NCBI GenBank assembly: GCA_008501585.1
Contig: QQUN01000078.1
Coordinates: forward strand, 1 to 64,000
Source of the DNA: Pseudomonadota bacterium
GTDB taxonomy: Bacteria > Pseudomonadota > Gammaproteobacteria > Burkholderiales > Rhodocyclaceae
Length of the DNA stretch: 64,000 bases
Direction: 5' to 3'
The position numbers and the translations under genes are program-made. A model generated the notes under the pieces. The model saw nothing but the letters and a program-made list of their open reading frames with translations, searched no databases and was not told the DNA's origin. The stretch's first letter is position 1. Each line of letters starts with the position of its first letter. This document shows positions 21,898 to 30,873 of this stretch, one piece after another.

Positions 21898-24800
21898 CCG
21901 AATACGACGACCTGATCGCTCAAGCGCAGCAGACCGACACCGCGCAGCGCGCTCGCGTTGGCTTCGTCACTGCGGCCGACACCAACCCGGACGCCTACGC
22001 CGAGGCACGCCGCGTCGCCCGGCGCACCGGCGTGCCGGTCGATACCGCGCTCAATCTGCCGGCCGAGATGCAGCGCCAGGCGCGCGTCGGTGAGATCGAC
22101 TTCGGCACCCTGGCGCAGACCGCGCCGGCAACCGCCGCCCTGCTCGCCGACGTGGATCGCGCCAAGCTGGCGCACGATAACGTCGAGAACCTGAGCGCGA
22201 TCGAGCGGATGCTCCGCCCGGTGCGCAGCGCCGCGGCCGGCACGACATTCGATCTGTCGTCCGGATTCTACGGGCTGATCGAGACGGGCCTGAAAGGCAT
22301 CGCGCCGCTTGGCGATCCGCTCGCCGGCACGATCCTGCCGGAGAACCCGCTGCGCCGCATGGCCGCCGGCTTCGAAGAATGGCGCAAGAGTCAGAGCGCG
22401 ATGGCCGACGTGGTCGCGGGAGACCAGTCCGACGCCGGCTTCGTCGAGCGCTCGATCAACTCCGGCTTCCGTTCCTTCGGCCAGATGGCCCCGTCGATGG
22501 CCGCCACGGTCTTCACCGGCAACCCAGCATTCGCGCTCGGTTCGGCCGGCGCGCTGTCGGGCAGCCAGGCGGCAACCAAGGCCCTCGACACCGGCCTCGA
22601 CCCGCTGCAGGCGCTGTCCTACGGCGCCCAGGACGCAACCGCCGAGATCCTCACCGAACGCCTGCCGCTCGGCCGGCTGCTCAAAGACCTGAAGGCCGGA
22701 TCGCCGTTCTACAAGTTGCTCGCCCGCCAGTTCGCCACCGAGGTGCCGACCGAGATGGCGGCCACCGCGTGGCAGAACTTCAACGAGTGGGCGAACATCG
22801 ACGCCAACCGCGGCAAGCCGTTCAGCGACTACATTGCGGAGTTGCCCGAGGCGGAAGCGCAGACGGTGATCGCCACCATGACCATGGTCGGCCTGACCGC
22901 CGGCATGGGCAAGGCGGTGCAGGTCGCTGCCGACCGCGGCCAGCGGGCGCAACGGGCCGAGGAAGGTGCGCAGTTCATCGAGCAGATGAACACGTTCGCC
23001 GCGGCCGACAAACTGCTCGCACGCGACGCCGACACCTTCGAGCAGTTCATCGAGCAGGCGGCCGAAGGCGGCCCGGTCGAAGACGTGTATCTGGATGCCC
23101 AGCTGCTCAACCAGTCGGGCATCGCCGAACAGCTGGCGGCGGTGTCGCCATCGGTGGCCGAGCAGCTGCCTGCGGCGGCCGCGACCGGCGGCCAGGTGCG
23201 CATCCCGGTGGCCGAGTACGCCGCCCGCGTGGCCGGCACCGAAATGGCACCGCAACTGCTCGACCATCTGCGCACCGAACCGGAAGGGTTCAGCCGCGCC
23301 GAGGCGCGCGAGTACATGCAGACCCAGGGCGAGCAGCTACAGGCAGAGATCGATCAGCACATGGCGCGCGCCGAGGACAGCATCGCCGCGCGCGTGGCGG
23401 CAGACGCTGTGCGCAACACGATCCGCGAACAACTCGACACCGCCGGCCGCTTCACGCCACAGGTCAATGACGCCTACGCGACGATGGTCGGCAGTTTCTA
23501 CACCACGCAAGCCGAGCGGCTTGGACTCGACGCGCAGGACTTGTATTCGCGCTTTCCGCTGTCGGTCGGCGCGCAGGATGTTGCGGGCGGTGCGGTGCTG
23601 GCTCAAGGGAAGCCGCCGGCAGCAAGTATCAGTGGCGACGAGTTTGGCACGGCGCACGAGATTGCCGATGCGCCGCAGATGCGCAAGCTCGCGCGCGAGT
23701 GGTATGACGCCAACCTGCGCGGTCGATCAGTGACGAACGCAGCGAGCGGGCGCGAGATCCAGTTCCGCGGCGCAAGGAAGGCGTTCAACACCAGCGCGAG
23801 CCCTGAGAAGATCCAGCTTTTTGCAGCCCTCGAGCAGTTGATCAGCAACGGTGAGATCGTATCGTCGGAGCCTTCCACCAACCCCGCGCAGAAGAACGTC
23901 AAGGCCTACCACTGGCTTGAAGGTGACGTTCGGATCGGTGACCGCACAGTGCGTGCCGGGGTGACGATCCGTGAGGACAACGAGGGGAACCTCTACTACA
24001 ACCATAACCCCGTCAATGAGAAAGGGACTCAACCCGTCGGCCCCCTCACCGACCCCGCTCACAAAGCGGGCGGTGTTGAGCCGAAGGGCGAATCCCTTGA
24101 GCAAAGTATCGCACCGGCGGACGATGGGATCAACCTGTCGATCCTCGCGCAGACCGCACGCGGCACATTCAACCCCGACACGCTGCGCATCACGCTGCTC
24201 AAAGACACGGATCTCTCGACCTTCCTGCACGAATCCGGGCACGCCTTCCTCGAGATGCAGTTCTCTATCGCCAGCAGCCTGCGCGCCTCGGGGGACGAAC
24301 TCACGGCCGGCGAGCAGCAGATCGTCGCCGATACCGACGCACTTCTGGCTTGGTTCGGCGTGCGCGATCTCAGCACGTGGCACGCGCTCGACTTCGAGGA
24401 AAAGCGCGACTACCACGAGCGCTTCGCCCGCGGCTTCGAGGCGTATCTGTTCGAGGGCCGCGCACCGAACCTGGAACTCGCCGGCCTGATGCAGCGCTTC
24501 CGCGCCTGGCTTCTGCGGGTCTATCGCGACCTCAAAGCGCTGAATGTCGAGCTGACAGACGAGGTGCGCGGCGTGATGGACCGCATGCTGGCCACTGACG
24601 AGGCCATCACCCTGGCCGAGCAAGCACGAAGCATGGTCCCCTTGCTCACCTCGCCGGAAACTTCCGGCATGACACCCGAGGAGTTCGCCGCCTACCAGGC
24701 GCTCGGGCAGGATGCCACCGCCGACGCTCAGCAAGATCTTGCCGCGCGTGGCTTGCGCGACATGCGCTGGCTCGCCAACGCGCGCGGGCGTGAGATCAAA

Positions 24801-27800
24801 CGGCTTCAGAAGGAAGCGGCCGGCTTGCGCAAGGCGGCCGAGATGGACGCACGGCGCGAGATCATGAGCCAGCCGATCTATCGCGCCTGGCAATTCCTCA
24901 CCGGCAAGCTGGGCGAGACCGGGCAACCGGCCGGGCGCGACGAGGACGGCAAGTTTCGCACTGTCGAGCCCGAGGCCCTGCTCGCCGGTCGGCTCGATGC
25001 GGTCGCCACCGAGTGGATGCTCGTGGGCGAGCCGGAGATGTTCGCTGCGCTCAAGACTCGGCACATGACCGGCAAAGATGGCCTGCACCCCGATGTGGTA
25101 GCCGAGATGTTCGGCTTCACGTCCGGCGACGAGCTGATCCGCACGCTGGCCGACGCCAATCCGCCGGCCGTCGAGATCGAGGCGCTGACCGATCTGCGCA
25201 TGCTCGAGCAGCACGGCGAACTGGCGAGCGAGGACGCCATCGCGCGCGCTGCGGACGCGGCCATCCACAACGAGGCGCGGGCGCGCTTCCTGGCCACTGA
25301 GGCCAACGCCTTGGCCGCGGCCACCGGGCGGCGCAAGATCCTGATGAGCGCCGTGCGCGAGTATGCACGCCTGGCAGTTGCCCGCCTCAGGGTGCGCGAC
25401 GTGAAGCCCGGTCAATACACGGCGGCCGAGGCGCGCGCCGGCAAGGCAGCTGAAACGGCGAGCCGAGCCGGCGACCTGGCGACCGCCGCCGCCGAGAAGC
25501 GCAACCAGTTGCTGAACAATGCCGCGGCCCGCGAGGCGCTGCGCGTGCGCGAGGAGATCGAGGGCTCGGTCAAGTACCTGGGCAAGTTCGGCACCGAGGC
25601 CGGCCGCAAGGGCATCCCCGCCGACTACCTGGACCAGATCGACGCGCTGACTGCCGCACTCGATCTGCGCCGCGGGCAGACGCTCAAGGCGATCGACAAG
25701 CGCGCCTCGCTCATGGAGTGGGTCGAGGCGATGCGCGAGCGCGGTATCGAGCCGGACATCGACCCGCAGACGGTCGAGGCTGCGGCGCGCAAGTCCTACA
25801 AGGACATGACGGTCGAGGAAGTGCGCGGACTGGTTGATGCGGTGCGCCAGGTCGAGCACCTGGGCAAGTTCAAGGACAAGCTGCTCAAGGCCAAGGACGC
25901 GCGCGAGTTCGCCGAGATCGAGGCAGAGATCGAAGCGAGCATTCGCGAGCACGGCGGCGACGCGCGGCCGGTCGAGATCGAGGGCCAGGGCGAGGCGAGG
26001 CGCGTCCTTGAAGGCTTCCTTGCCGGCAACCGCAAGCTCTCCAGCCTCGTGCGCCAGATGGACGGCGGCCGCGAGAACGGACCGCTGTACCGCACCCTGG
26101 TTGCCGCGATGAACGCGCAAGGCACATGGGAGGCGGTGCAGAACGAGAAGGCGGCCGAAGCGCTTGATGCGCTCTACAAACCGATCCTGGCGATGAAGGG
26201 CGGCGTCAATGGTGATGTGCGCTTCATCCCTGCGGCCGGGGTCTCGCTCTCGCGCGCCGGCCGTCTGGCTGTCGCCCTCAACTGGGGCAACGAGACCAAC
26301 CGCCGCCGGGTGCTGTCGAGTGACTTCGGCAACGGGCCGCTCGCCCCCGCGCAGATCGATGCCATCCTCGGCACCCTCACGCGTGAGGAATGGGCTTTCG
26401 TGCAGGGGGTCTGGGACCACATCGACAGCTACTGGCCGCAGATCGCCGACAAGCAACGCCGGTTGCTGGGCACTGCGCCGGAGAAAGTCGAGGCGGTCGA
26501 GTTCGAGCGCCAGCTCGCCGACGGCAGCACCCTCGTACTGCGCGGCGGTTACTACCCGATCAAGTACGACACCAGTCGCGACGACAAGGCGGCGCAGCAC
26601 GATGCGGCGGCCATCGCCGACGAGATGAAGCGCGGGGCCTACACCGCGGCCACTACGCGCCGGGGGCACACCAAGGCGCGCGCGGAGGATGTGCGCCGGC
26701 CTTTGCGCCTGTCGCTCGACGTGATCACCGAGCACATCGCCCAGGTCAACCACGACCTGGCCTGGCATGAGTGGCTGATCGACGCCAACCGCATCCTGCG
26801 CTCGCGCAAGGTCGGCGCGGCGATCCGCGACCACTATGGCGACGCGGTGCTGCGCACCATGCGCGACACGCTCAAGGACATCGCCGCGGCGGACCTCGGA
26901 GCGCAGACGGCAGTCGATCGCGTGCTGCTCTACCTGCGCGCCAACGTCTCGCGCGCCACCATGGGCTTTTCGCTCACCACGGCGCTGCTGCAGCCCTTCG
27001 GCCTCACGCAGTCGATGGCACGCATCGGCACGACACACGTGCTGCGCGGCATGGCCCGCTGGGCGGGCGACACGGCGCGCTTCGAGAACACGCTCGGCTG
27101 GATTCAGGAGCGCTCGGAGTTCATGCGCCTGCGCAACAAGACATTCAACCGCGAGCTGTACGAGATCCGCGGCAAGGCCACCGGTGGCAAGAGCCGCGCG
27201 CAGCAGATCTACGATGCCAGCCTGTTCATGTTGATGCAGAAGATGCAGCTCGTGGCCGACGTACCGACCTGGCTGGGCGCCTACGAGAAGGCGCTCGATG
27301 GCGGAATGGAAGAAGCCGAGGCGGTCGCCCTCGCAGACCGCGCGGTGATCGAGTCGCAGGGCGGCGGGCAGACCAAGGATCTGTCCGAGATCCAGCGCAA
27401 GCACCCGATGCTGACCATGTTCTACAGCTACTTCTCGGTCACCTACAACCTGATGGCCGAGAGCACGGCGCGCACCGAGTGGAAGAACCCGCTCGCCGTG
27501 GCCGGCTGGATGAGCGACATGATGCTGCTCGCCGTGATCCCGGCGCTCGCCCCGGCGATCATCCTCGCGCTGCTGCGCGGCGAAGGCGGTGACGACGAAG
27601 ATTGGCCGAAGAAGCTGGCCAAGTGGCAGGCGTCCTACCTGATGGGCACGCTGCCGATGATGCGCGAGTTCAGCGGCACGGTGGATGGGTACGACTACGG
27701 CGGCGTGCCGGTGGGCCGCGCGGTCGGCGATGTGGGCAAGCTGGCGACGCAGGTCGCCCAGGGCGAGGCCGACGAAGGCCTGGCGCTGGCCTTCGTCCGC

Positions 27801-27926
27801 ATGGTCGGCACGTTGTTCGGCATCCCGGTGACCCAGGCGGTGCGCAGCTGGCGCGGCTGGAAGGCGTGGGAAGATGGCGATGCGCCGGCTACGTCGGTAC
27901 TGGTCGGCCCGCCGCGCAGGGACTGA
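21894..27926 (+). CDS. giant polyvalent internal virion protein, 2010 aa
   Basis: The largest gene in the window. About residues 600-710 resemble an LPD3-type polyvalent-protein domain (GREIQFRGARKAF...YYNHNP). Residues 779-783 read HESGH, a zincin HExxH motif (His779, Glu780, His783), followed by an acidic helical segment with FEAYLFEG. Then come long Ala/Glu/Arg coils, and the last 370 residues resemble LPD38, with a hydrophobic helix near residues 1876-1899. Such proteins are packaged and injected with the DNA, like T7 gp16, and act in the new host. It may carry protease and channel functions. The ATG overlaps the previous stop by 4 bp. Domain names are from memory. Confidence 0.82.
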   Translation: MTEYDDLIAQAQQTDTAQRARVGFVTAADTNPDAYAEARRVARRTGVPVDTALNLPAEMQRQARVGEIDFGTLAQTAPATAALLADVDRAKLAHDNVENLSAIERMLRPVRSAAAGTTFDLSSGFYGLIETGLKGIAPLGDPLAGTILPENPLRRMAAGFEEWRKSQSAMADVVAGDQSDAGFVERSINSGFRSFGQMAPSMAATVFTGNPAFALGSAGALSGSQAATKALDTGLDPLQALSYGAQDATAEILTERLPLGRLLKDLKAGSPFYKLLARQFATEVPTEMAATAWQNFNEWANIDANRGKPFSDYIAELPEAEAQTVIATMTMVGLTAGMGKAVQVAADRGQRAQRAEEGAQFIEQMNTFAAADKLLARDADTFEQFIEQAAEGGPVEDVYLDAQLLNQSGIAEQLAAVSPSVAEQLPAAAATGGQVRIPVAEYAARVAGTEMAPQLLDHLRTEPEGFSRAEAREYMQTQGEQLQAEIDQHMARAEDSIAARVAADAVRNTIREQLDTAGRFTPQVNDAYATMVGSFYTTQAERLGLDAQDLYSRFPLSVGAQDVAGGAVLAQGKPPAASISGDEFGTAHEIADAPQMRKLAREWYDANLRGRSVTNAASGREIQFRGARKAFNTSASPEKIQLFAALEQLISNGEIVSSEPSTNPAQKNVKAYHWLEGDVRIGDRTVRAGVTIREDNEGNLYYNHNPVNEKGTQPVGPLTDPAHKAGGVEPKGESLEQSIAPADDGINLSILAQTARGTFNPDTLRITLLKDTDLSTFLHESGHAFLEMQFSIASSLRASGDELTAGEQQIVADTDALLAWFGVRDLSTWHALDFEEKRDYHERFARGFEAYLFEGRAPNLELAGLMQRFRAWLLRVYRDLKALNVELTDEVRGVMDRMLATDEAITLAEQARSMVPLLTSPETSGMTPEEFAAYQALGQDATADAQQDLAARGLRDMRWLANARGREIKRLQKEAAGLRKAAEMDARREIMSQPIYRAWQFLTGKLGETGQPAGRDEDGKFRTVEPEALLAGRLDAVATEWMLVGEPEMFAALKTRHMTGKDGLHPDVVAEMFGFTSGDELIRTLADANPPAVEIEALTDLRMLEQHGELASEDAIARAADAAIHNEARARFLATEANALAAATGRRKILMSAVREYARLAVARLRVRDVKPGQYTAAEARAGKAAETASRAGDLATAAAEKRNQLLNNAAAREALRVREEIEGSVKYLGKFGTEAGRKGIPADYLDQIDALTAALDLRRGQTLKAIDKRASLMEWVEAMRERGIEPDIDPQTVEAAARKSYKDMTVEEVRGLVDAVRQVEHLGKFKDKLLKAKDAREFAEIEAEIEASIREHGGDARPVEIEGQGEARRVLEGFLAGNRKLSSLVRQMDGGRENGPLYRTLVAAMNAQGTWEAVQNEKAAEALDALYKPILAMKGGVNGDVRFIPAAGVSLSRAGRLAVALNWGNETNRRRVLSSDFGNGPLAPAQIDAILGTLTREEWAFVQGVWDHIDSYWPQIADKQRRLLGTAPEKVEAVEFERQLADGSTLVLRGGYYPIKYDTSRDDKAAQHDAAAIADEMKRGAYTAATTRRGHTKARAEDVRRPLRLSLDVITEHIAQVNHDLAWHEWLIDANRILRSRKVGAAIRDHYGDAVLRTMRDTLKDIAAADLGAQTAVDRVLLYLRANVSRATMGFSLTTALLQPFGLTQSMARIGTTHVLRGMARWAGDTARFENTLGWIQERSEFMRLRNKTFNRELYEIRGKATGGKSRAQQIYDASLFMLMQKMQLVADVPTWLGAYEKALDGGMEEAEAVALADRAVIESQGGGQTKDLSEIQRKHPMLTMFYSYFSVTYNLMAESTARTEWKNPLAVAGWMSDMMLLAVIPALAPAIILALLRGEGGDDEDWPKKLAKWQASYLMGTLPMMREFSGTVDGYDYGGVPVGRAVGDVGKLATQVAQGEADEGLALAFVRMVGTLFGIPVTQAVRSWRGWKAWEDGDAPATSVLVGPPRRD

Positions 27927-27960
27927 GGGTGCGCGTAGCGCGGTAACTGGCCGGTAGCCT
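27927..27960 (+). promoter_or_regulatory. phage late promoter motif, copy 4
   Basis: GGGTGCGCGTA (27927-27937), 17 bases, TAGCCT (27955-27960), starting at the base after the stop of the 2010-residue gene. The tail-fibre ATG is at 27988 with AGGAG upstream. It serves the fibre and lysis genes. Confidence 0.7.
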
Positions 27961-27987
27961 CACGACAATCTCCCAGGAGCGCCGGGC

Positions 27988-29136
27988 ATGACCATCTCCA
28001 GCACCAACCGCAAGGCCGGGCCGTATTCATGCAACGGCGCGACGGTGTCTTTTCCGTTCTCGTTCAAGGTTTTCCAAACGAGCGACGTTCGTGTCGTACT
28101 GACCGACTCAAATGCTGTCGAGACCGACCTCACGCTTGGCGCGGACTACAGCGTAGCTCTCAACGCCGATCAGGATGCCGCTCCGGGCGGCACGATCACA
28201 ACCGTTGCAACCTACGCCAGTGGCAACCTCGTCACGTTGACCAGTCAGGCGCAAAACCTCCAACCAGTAACCCTGACCAACCAAGGGGGTTTCTATCCGA
28301 AGGTCATTAACGATGCTCTCGATCGAATGACCATCTTGGTGCAACAGGTAGCGGAGCAGGTAAGCCGCGCGGTCAAAACCAACATCAGCAGCGACAGCAC
28401 CCCTGATCAGTTGCTTTCCGACATCGGAGCAGCCGTGACCAACGCGTCGAACTCGGCAACGGCCGCCGCAGGCAGTGCCACGGCCTCCGCCGGTTCCGCA
28501 ACGGCTTCTGCCAATTCGGCGACCGCATCGGCGAACAGCGCCGCAGCGGCGGCCCAAAGTGCGACGGATGCAAGTAACGCTCCAGTGGCTGTCCCGACGC
28601 ATGCCGCTGCAGGCAAGGCGACGCCTGTTGATGCTGACGAAATTCCGCTGGTGGATTCCGCCGCTTCTTGGGCGCTCAAGAAGCTGACGTGGGCGAACCT
28701 CAAGACGACACTAAAAACCTACTTCGACACGATCTATGCAAGCGTAAGTAGCGTTGTTTCGCAGGCAAGCACCGCAGAAGTATCAGGCGAATCCGCCGTC
28801 GCCAAGTACATCAGTCCCGACCGTCTCAGCAGTAGCAAACGCGTGGCTAAAGCGCGGTGTGTTTTTGCAGGCGCAACAGCTGGAACCAACGCCCCCACCA
28901 GTGGCTTCAACGTCACCAGTGTCACCAGAAATGCGATCGGCAACTGGACAATCAATTTCACTAGCAACATGGCGACGGCGGATTTCTCGTATGCGCTCAG
29001 TTTCAAAGGCAGCGCCGGAACCGGCCAAACGTGCGGAAAGGTCAGCTCCACGACGTCATCACTCACAATTTTCGGAGCCACCAACGGTGTGGGCGCAGCG
29101 GATCTAGCCGAAATCACAGTCACCATATTCGAATAA
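27988..29136 (+). CDS. tail fibre protein with T7 gp17-like N terminus
   Basis: A 382-residue fibre. Residues about 1-120 follow the pattern of the T7 tail-fibre N-terminal domain that docks on the nozzle-adaptor junction (AGPYSCNGATVSFPFSFKVF). Residues about 150-200 are a run of short Ala/Ser repeats (SATASA, NSATAS) likely to form a trimeric shaft. The C-terminal 100 residues (FNVTSVTRNAIGNWTINF, then ATADFSYALSF) look like a beta-sandwich tip found in tail proteins. Base composition here is visibly less GC-rich than the flanking genes, as is common for receptor-binding genes acquired by exchange. Confidence 0.85.
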   Translation: MTISSTNRKAGPYSCNGATVSFPFSFKVFQTSDVRVVLTDSNAVETDLTLGADYSVALNADQDAAPGGTITTVATYASGNLVTLTSQAQNLQPVTLTNQGGFYPKVINDALDRMTILVQQVAEQVSRAVKTNISSDSTPDQLLSDIGAAVTNASNSATAAAGSATASAGSATASANSATASANSAAAAAQSATDASNAPVAVPTHAAAGKATPVDADEIPLVDSAASWALKKLTWANLKTTLKTYFDTIYASVSSVVSQASTAEVSGESAVAKYISPDRLSSSKRVAKARCVFAGATAGTNAPTSGFNVTSVTRNAIGNWTINFTSNMATADFSYALSFKGSAGTGQTCGKVSSTTSSLTIFGATNGVGAADLAEITVTIFE

Positions 29137-29148
29137 TCGGAAAAGAAG

Positions 29149-29523
29149 ATGCCTGTATTCCAAGCCCCAAATGGCGACACTTTCCGCCTTGATGATCCGA
29201 GCCAAGTCGATTCCCTCCCCCAGGGCAGCAAAGAGATCTCCGAGGTAGAGCTTGCTGGGATTCTCGCAAGCCGCGCGGTCGATCCTTCCGGCGTCGTTCC
29301 GCGCGTCGTGACCATGCGCCAAGCCCGCCTTGCGCTGCTGCAGCAAGGTCTGCTCGGCTCGGTCGAGACTGCCATGCAGTCCGCCGGGCAGGCCGCGCAG
29401 ATCGAATGGGAATACGCGCAGGGTGTCGAGATGGGCAGTCCATTGGTCGAGGCGATGCGCGACGCGCTCGGACTGACCGACGACGACGTGCTCGGCCTGT
29501 TCGCAATCGCAGGGGGTCTGTGA
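29149..29523 (+). CDS. tail fibre-associated protein, 124 aa
   Basis: The N-terminal half (FQAPNGDTFRLDDPSQ) is Asp/Gly/Pro-rich. The C-terminal half (VTMRQARLALLQQGLL, then AAQIEWEYAQGVEMGSPLVE) is a helical pattern common in phage proteins encoded just after tail fibres. These are usually annotated as tail-fibre or hypothetical phage proteins; some may be chaperones for fibre folding. It lies 12 bp after the fibre gene and its stop overlaps the next start by one base. Confidence 0.65.
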   Translation: MPVFQAPNGDTFRLDDPSQVDSLPQGSKEISEVELAGILASRAVDPSGVVPRVVTMRQARLALLQQGLLGSVETAMQSAGQAAQIEWEYAQGVEMGSPLVEAMRDALGLTDDDVLGLFAIAGGL

Positions 29524-29990
29524 TGAAGATCAAGCCCACGGTGGTGGCTGTCGCGGTCTTCATCGTCTTGCTGGTGCTCGCGGCGTTCAACGCCAGTGCG
29601 GAACCCGGCTTCCGTACTTCGCTCGGCTACACCGTCGCCAACTCGCACACGCCGTGGGGCGAGTTCGGCTACGAATTCCAGAACGGATGGGAATTGGCGG
29701 GCTCGGTGTCCGGGGCCGGCGACACAGCGCGCAGCCCGCAAGGTGAGGTCTCGACCGCCTCGTGGTCGCGCATCGTGCGGCCCGACTGGTGGCTGCTCGG
29801 TGGGCGCAACTATTACCGGCTCGGCGTGGCGTACGTCGATGGCTCGTCGCTGATCGGCAATAGCAATTTCCGGCTCGGCATCGGTCTGGAATACCGGGTG
29901 TTTCAGATCGAGTACTTCCACTACTCAAGCGCGGGCATTCATCAACCGAACACCGGGATTGATGGAATTCAACTGCGATTCACGTACTGA
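29523..29990 (+). CDS. PagL-like lipid A deacylase / acyloxyacyl hydrolase family
   Basis: A 155-residue exported beta-barrel protein. Residues 1-26 are a signal peptide ending in ASA. The rest alternates in barrel-like strands and ends in an aromatic Tyr. Near the C terminus His133 and Ser135 lie in YFHYSSAG, the catalytic H-x-S of PagL, and Asp147 stands 12 residues after the serine where PagL has its catalytic glutamate. From family knowledge PagL removes a 3-O-acyl chain from lipid A in the outer membrane. The gene lies in the tail-lysis interval, a common place for conversion genes. The Glu-to-Asp change may lower or alter activity. Confidence 0.72.
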   Translation: MKIKPTVVAVAVFIVLLVLAAFNASAEPGFRTSLGYTVANSHTPWGEFGYEFQNGWELAGSVSGAGDTARSPQGEVSTASWSRIVRPDWWLLGGRNYYRLGVAYVDGSSLIGNSNFRLGIGLEYRVFQIEYFHYSSAGIHQPNTGIDGIQLRFTY

Positions 29991-30394
29991 TGCGACGCGC
30001 TGACGCCGAGATGCAGCAGAAAATCGAAGCCCTCATCCAAGAGGAGGCTGACCCGCGTGAGCGCGCGCGCCTCCTGATCCTGTACCAGATCGCGAGCGTG
30101 CTGATCGACAACGTGGCGGCCGTGCGCGAGACGACGGAAGAATTCAAAGCCCACCGGATCGAGTACGAGGCTCACATCGCTCGCGACGAAAGCTACATCA
30201 ACCAAGGGCGTGGGATGTGGCGGATTGCCGGCGTGGTCTTGCTCATCGCCCAGGTGTCGCTCGGCTATCTCTACACCCAGCACATCGACGCCATGCGCAA
30301 GGTGGAGGCCCTGGTCGCGTCACAAGGTAAAGACATCGACGGGCTGAAGGCCTGGAAGCAGTTTGAAGACCGCAACGGGAGCAACCGCAAATGA
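29990..30394 (+). CDS. phage membrane protein of lysis region, 134 aa
   Basis: A protein with a helical, Glu/Arg-rich N-terminal 70 residues, one clear transmembrane segment (about 78-95, IAGVVLLIAQVSLGYLY) and a basic C-terminal coil. The start overlaps the previous stop by one base; its stop overlaps the holin start by 4 bp. It may be an accessory holin, an antiholin or a spanin-like linker, but it lacks a lipobox or signal peptide. I could not assign a family. Confidence 0.6.
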   Translation: MRRADAEMQQKIEALIQEEADPRERARLLILYQIASVLIDNVAAVRETTEEFKAHRIEYEAHIARDESYINQGRGMWRIAGVVLLIAQVSLGYLYTQHIDAMRKVEALVASQGKDIDGLKAWKQFEDRNGSNRK

Positions 30395-30873
30395 TCGAAA
30401 CCCTGCTCGGCACGCTCTTTGGCGGCCTCTTCCGCCTGGCACCGGAAGCGCTCAAGTGGCTCGACCGCAAGGACGAGCGCAAGCACGAACTCGCCATGTT
30501 CGATAAACAGCTCGAAGCCGACAAGCTAAAGGGCGATCAGGCCATCGCGCAGATCGACGCCCAGGCCGACGCCACCATCGGGGCGGCCGAGATCCAAGCG
30601 ATCATCGAGGCGACCAAGGCCCAGGCGGCGCAGACCGGCATCCGCTGGGTGGATGCCTTCAACGCGCTGATGCGGCCGACAATCACCTTCTGGTGGGTGA
30701 TCGTGCTCTACAGCGTGGCGCTGTGGGCGCGCTTCGACGTGCTCGTCGCTGGCGGGCAATCCAACGTGCAGGCCATCCTCGCCTTGTGGGGTACGGACGA
30801 GAAAGCGATTGTCGCCAGCATCATCTCGTTCTGGTTCGTCGATCGCAGCCTGCGGAAGATGTCCGGGCGATGA
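30391..30873 (+). CDS. 3TM-type holin
   Basis: A 160-residue membrane protein. The N-terminal helix (TLLGTLFGGLFRLAPEALKW) precedes a long acidic and Ala/Gln/Lys coil, and two hydrophobic segments follow (about 95-115 and 141-150), the first reading RPTITFWWVIVLYSVALWA. This matches the three-segment holin family that lies upstream of endolysins. It would let the lysozyme, which has no signal peptide, cross the inner membrane. It overlaps both neighbours by 4 bp. Confidence 0.78.
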   Translation: MIETLLGTLFGGLFRLAPEALKWLDRKDERKHELAMFDKQLEADKLKGDQAIAQIDAQADATIGAAEIQAIIEATKAQAAQTGIRWVDAFNALMRPTITFWWVIVLYSVALWARFDVLVAGGQSNVQAILALWGTDEKAIVASIISFWFVDRSLRKMSGR

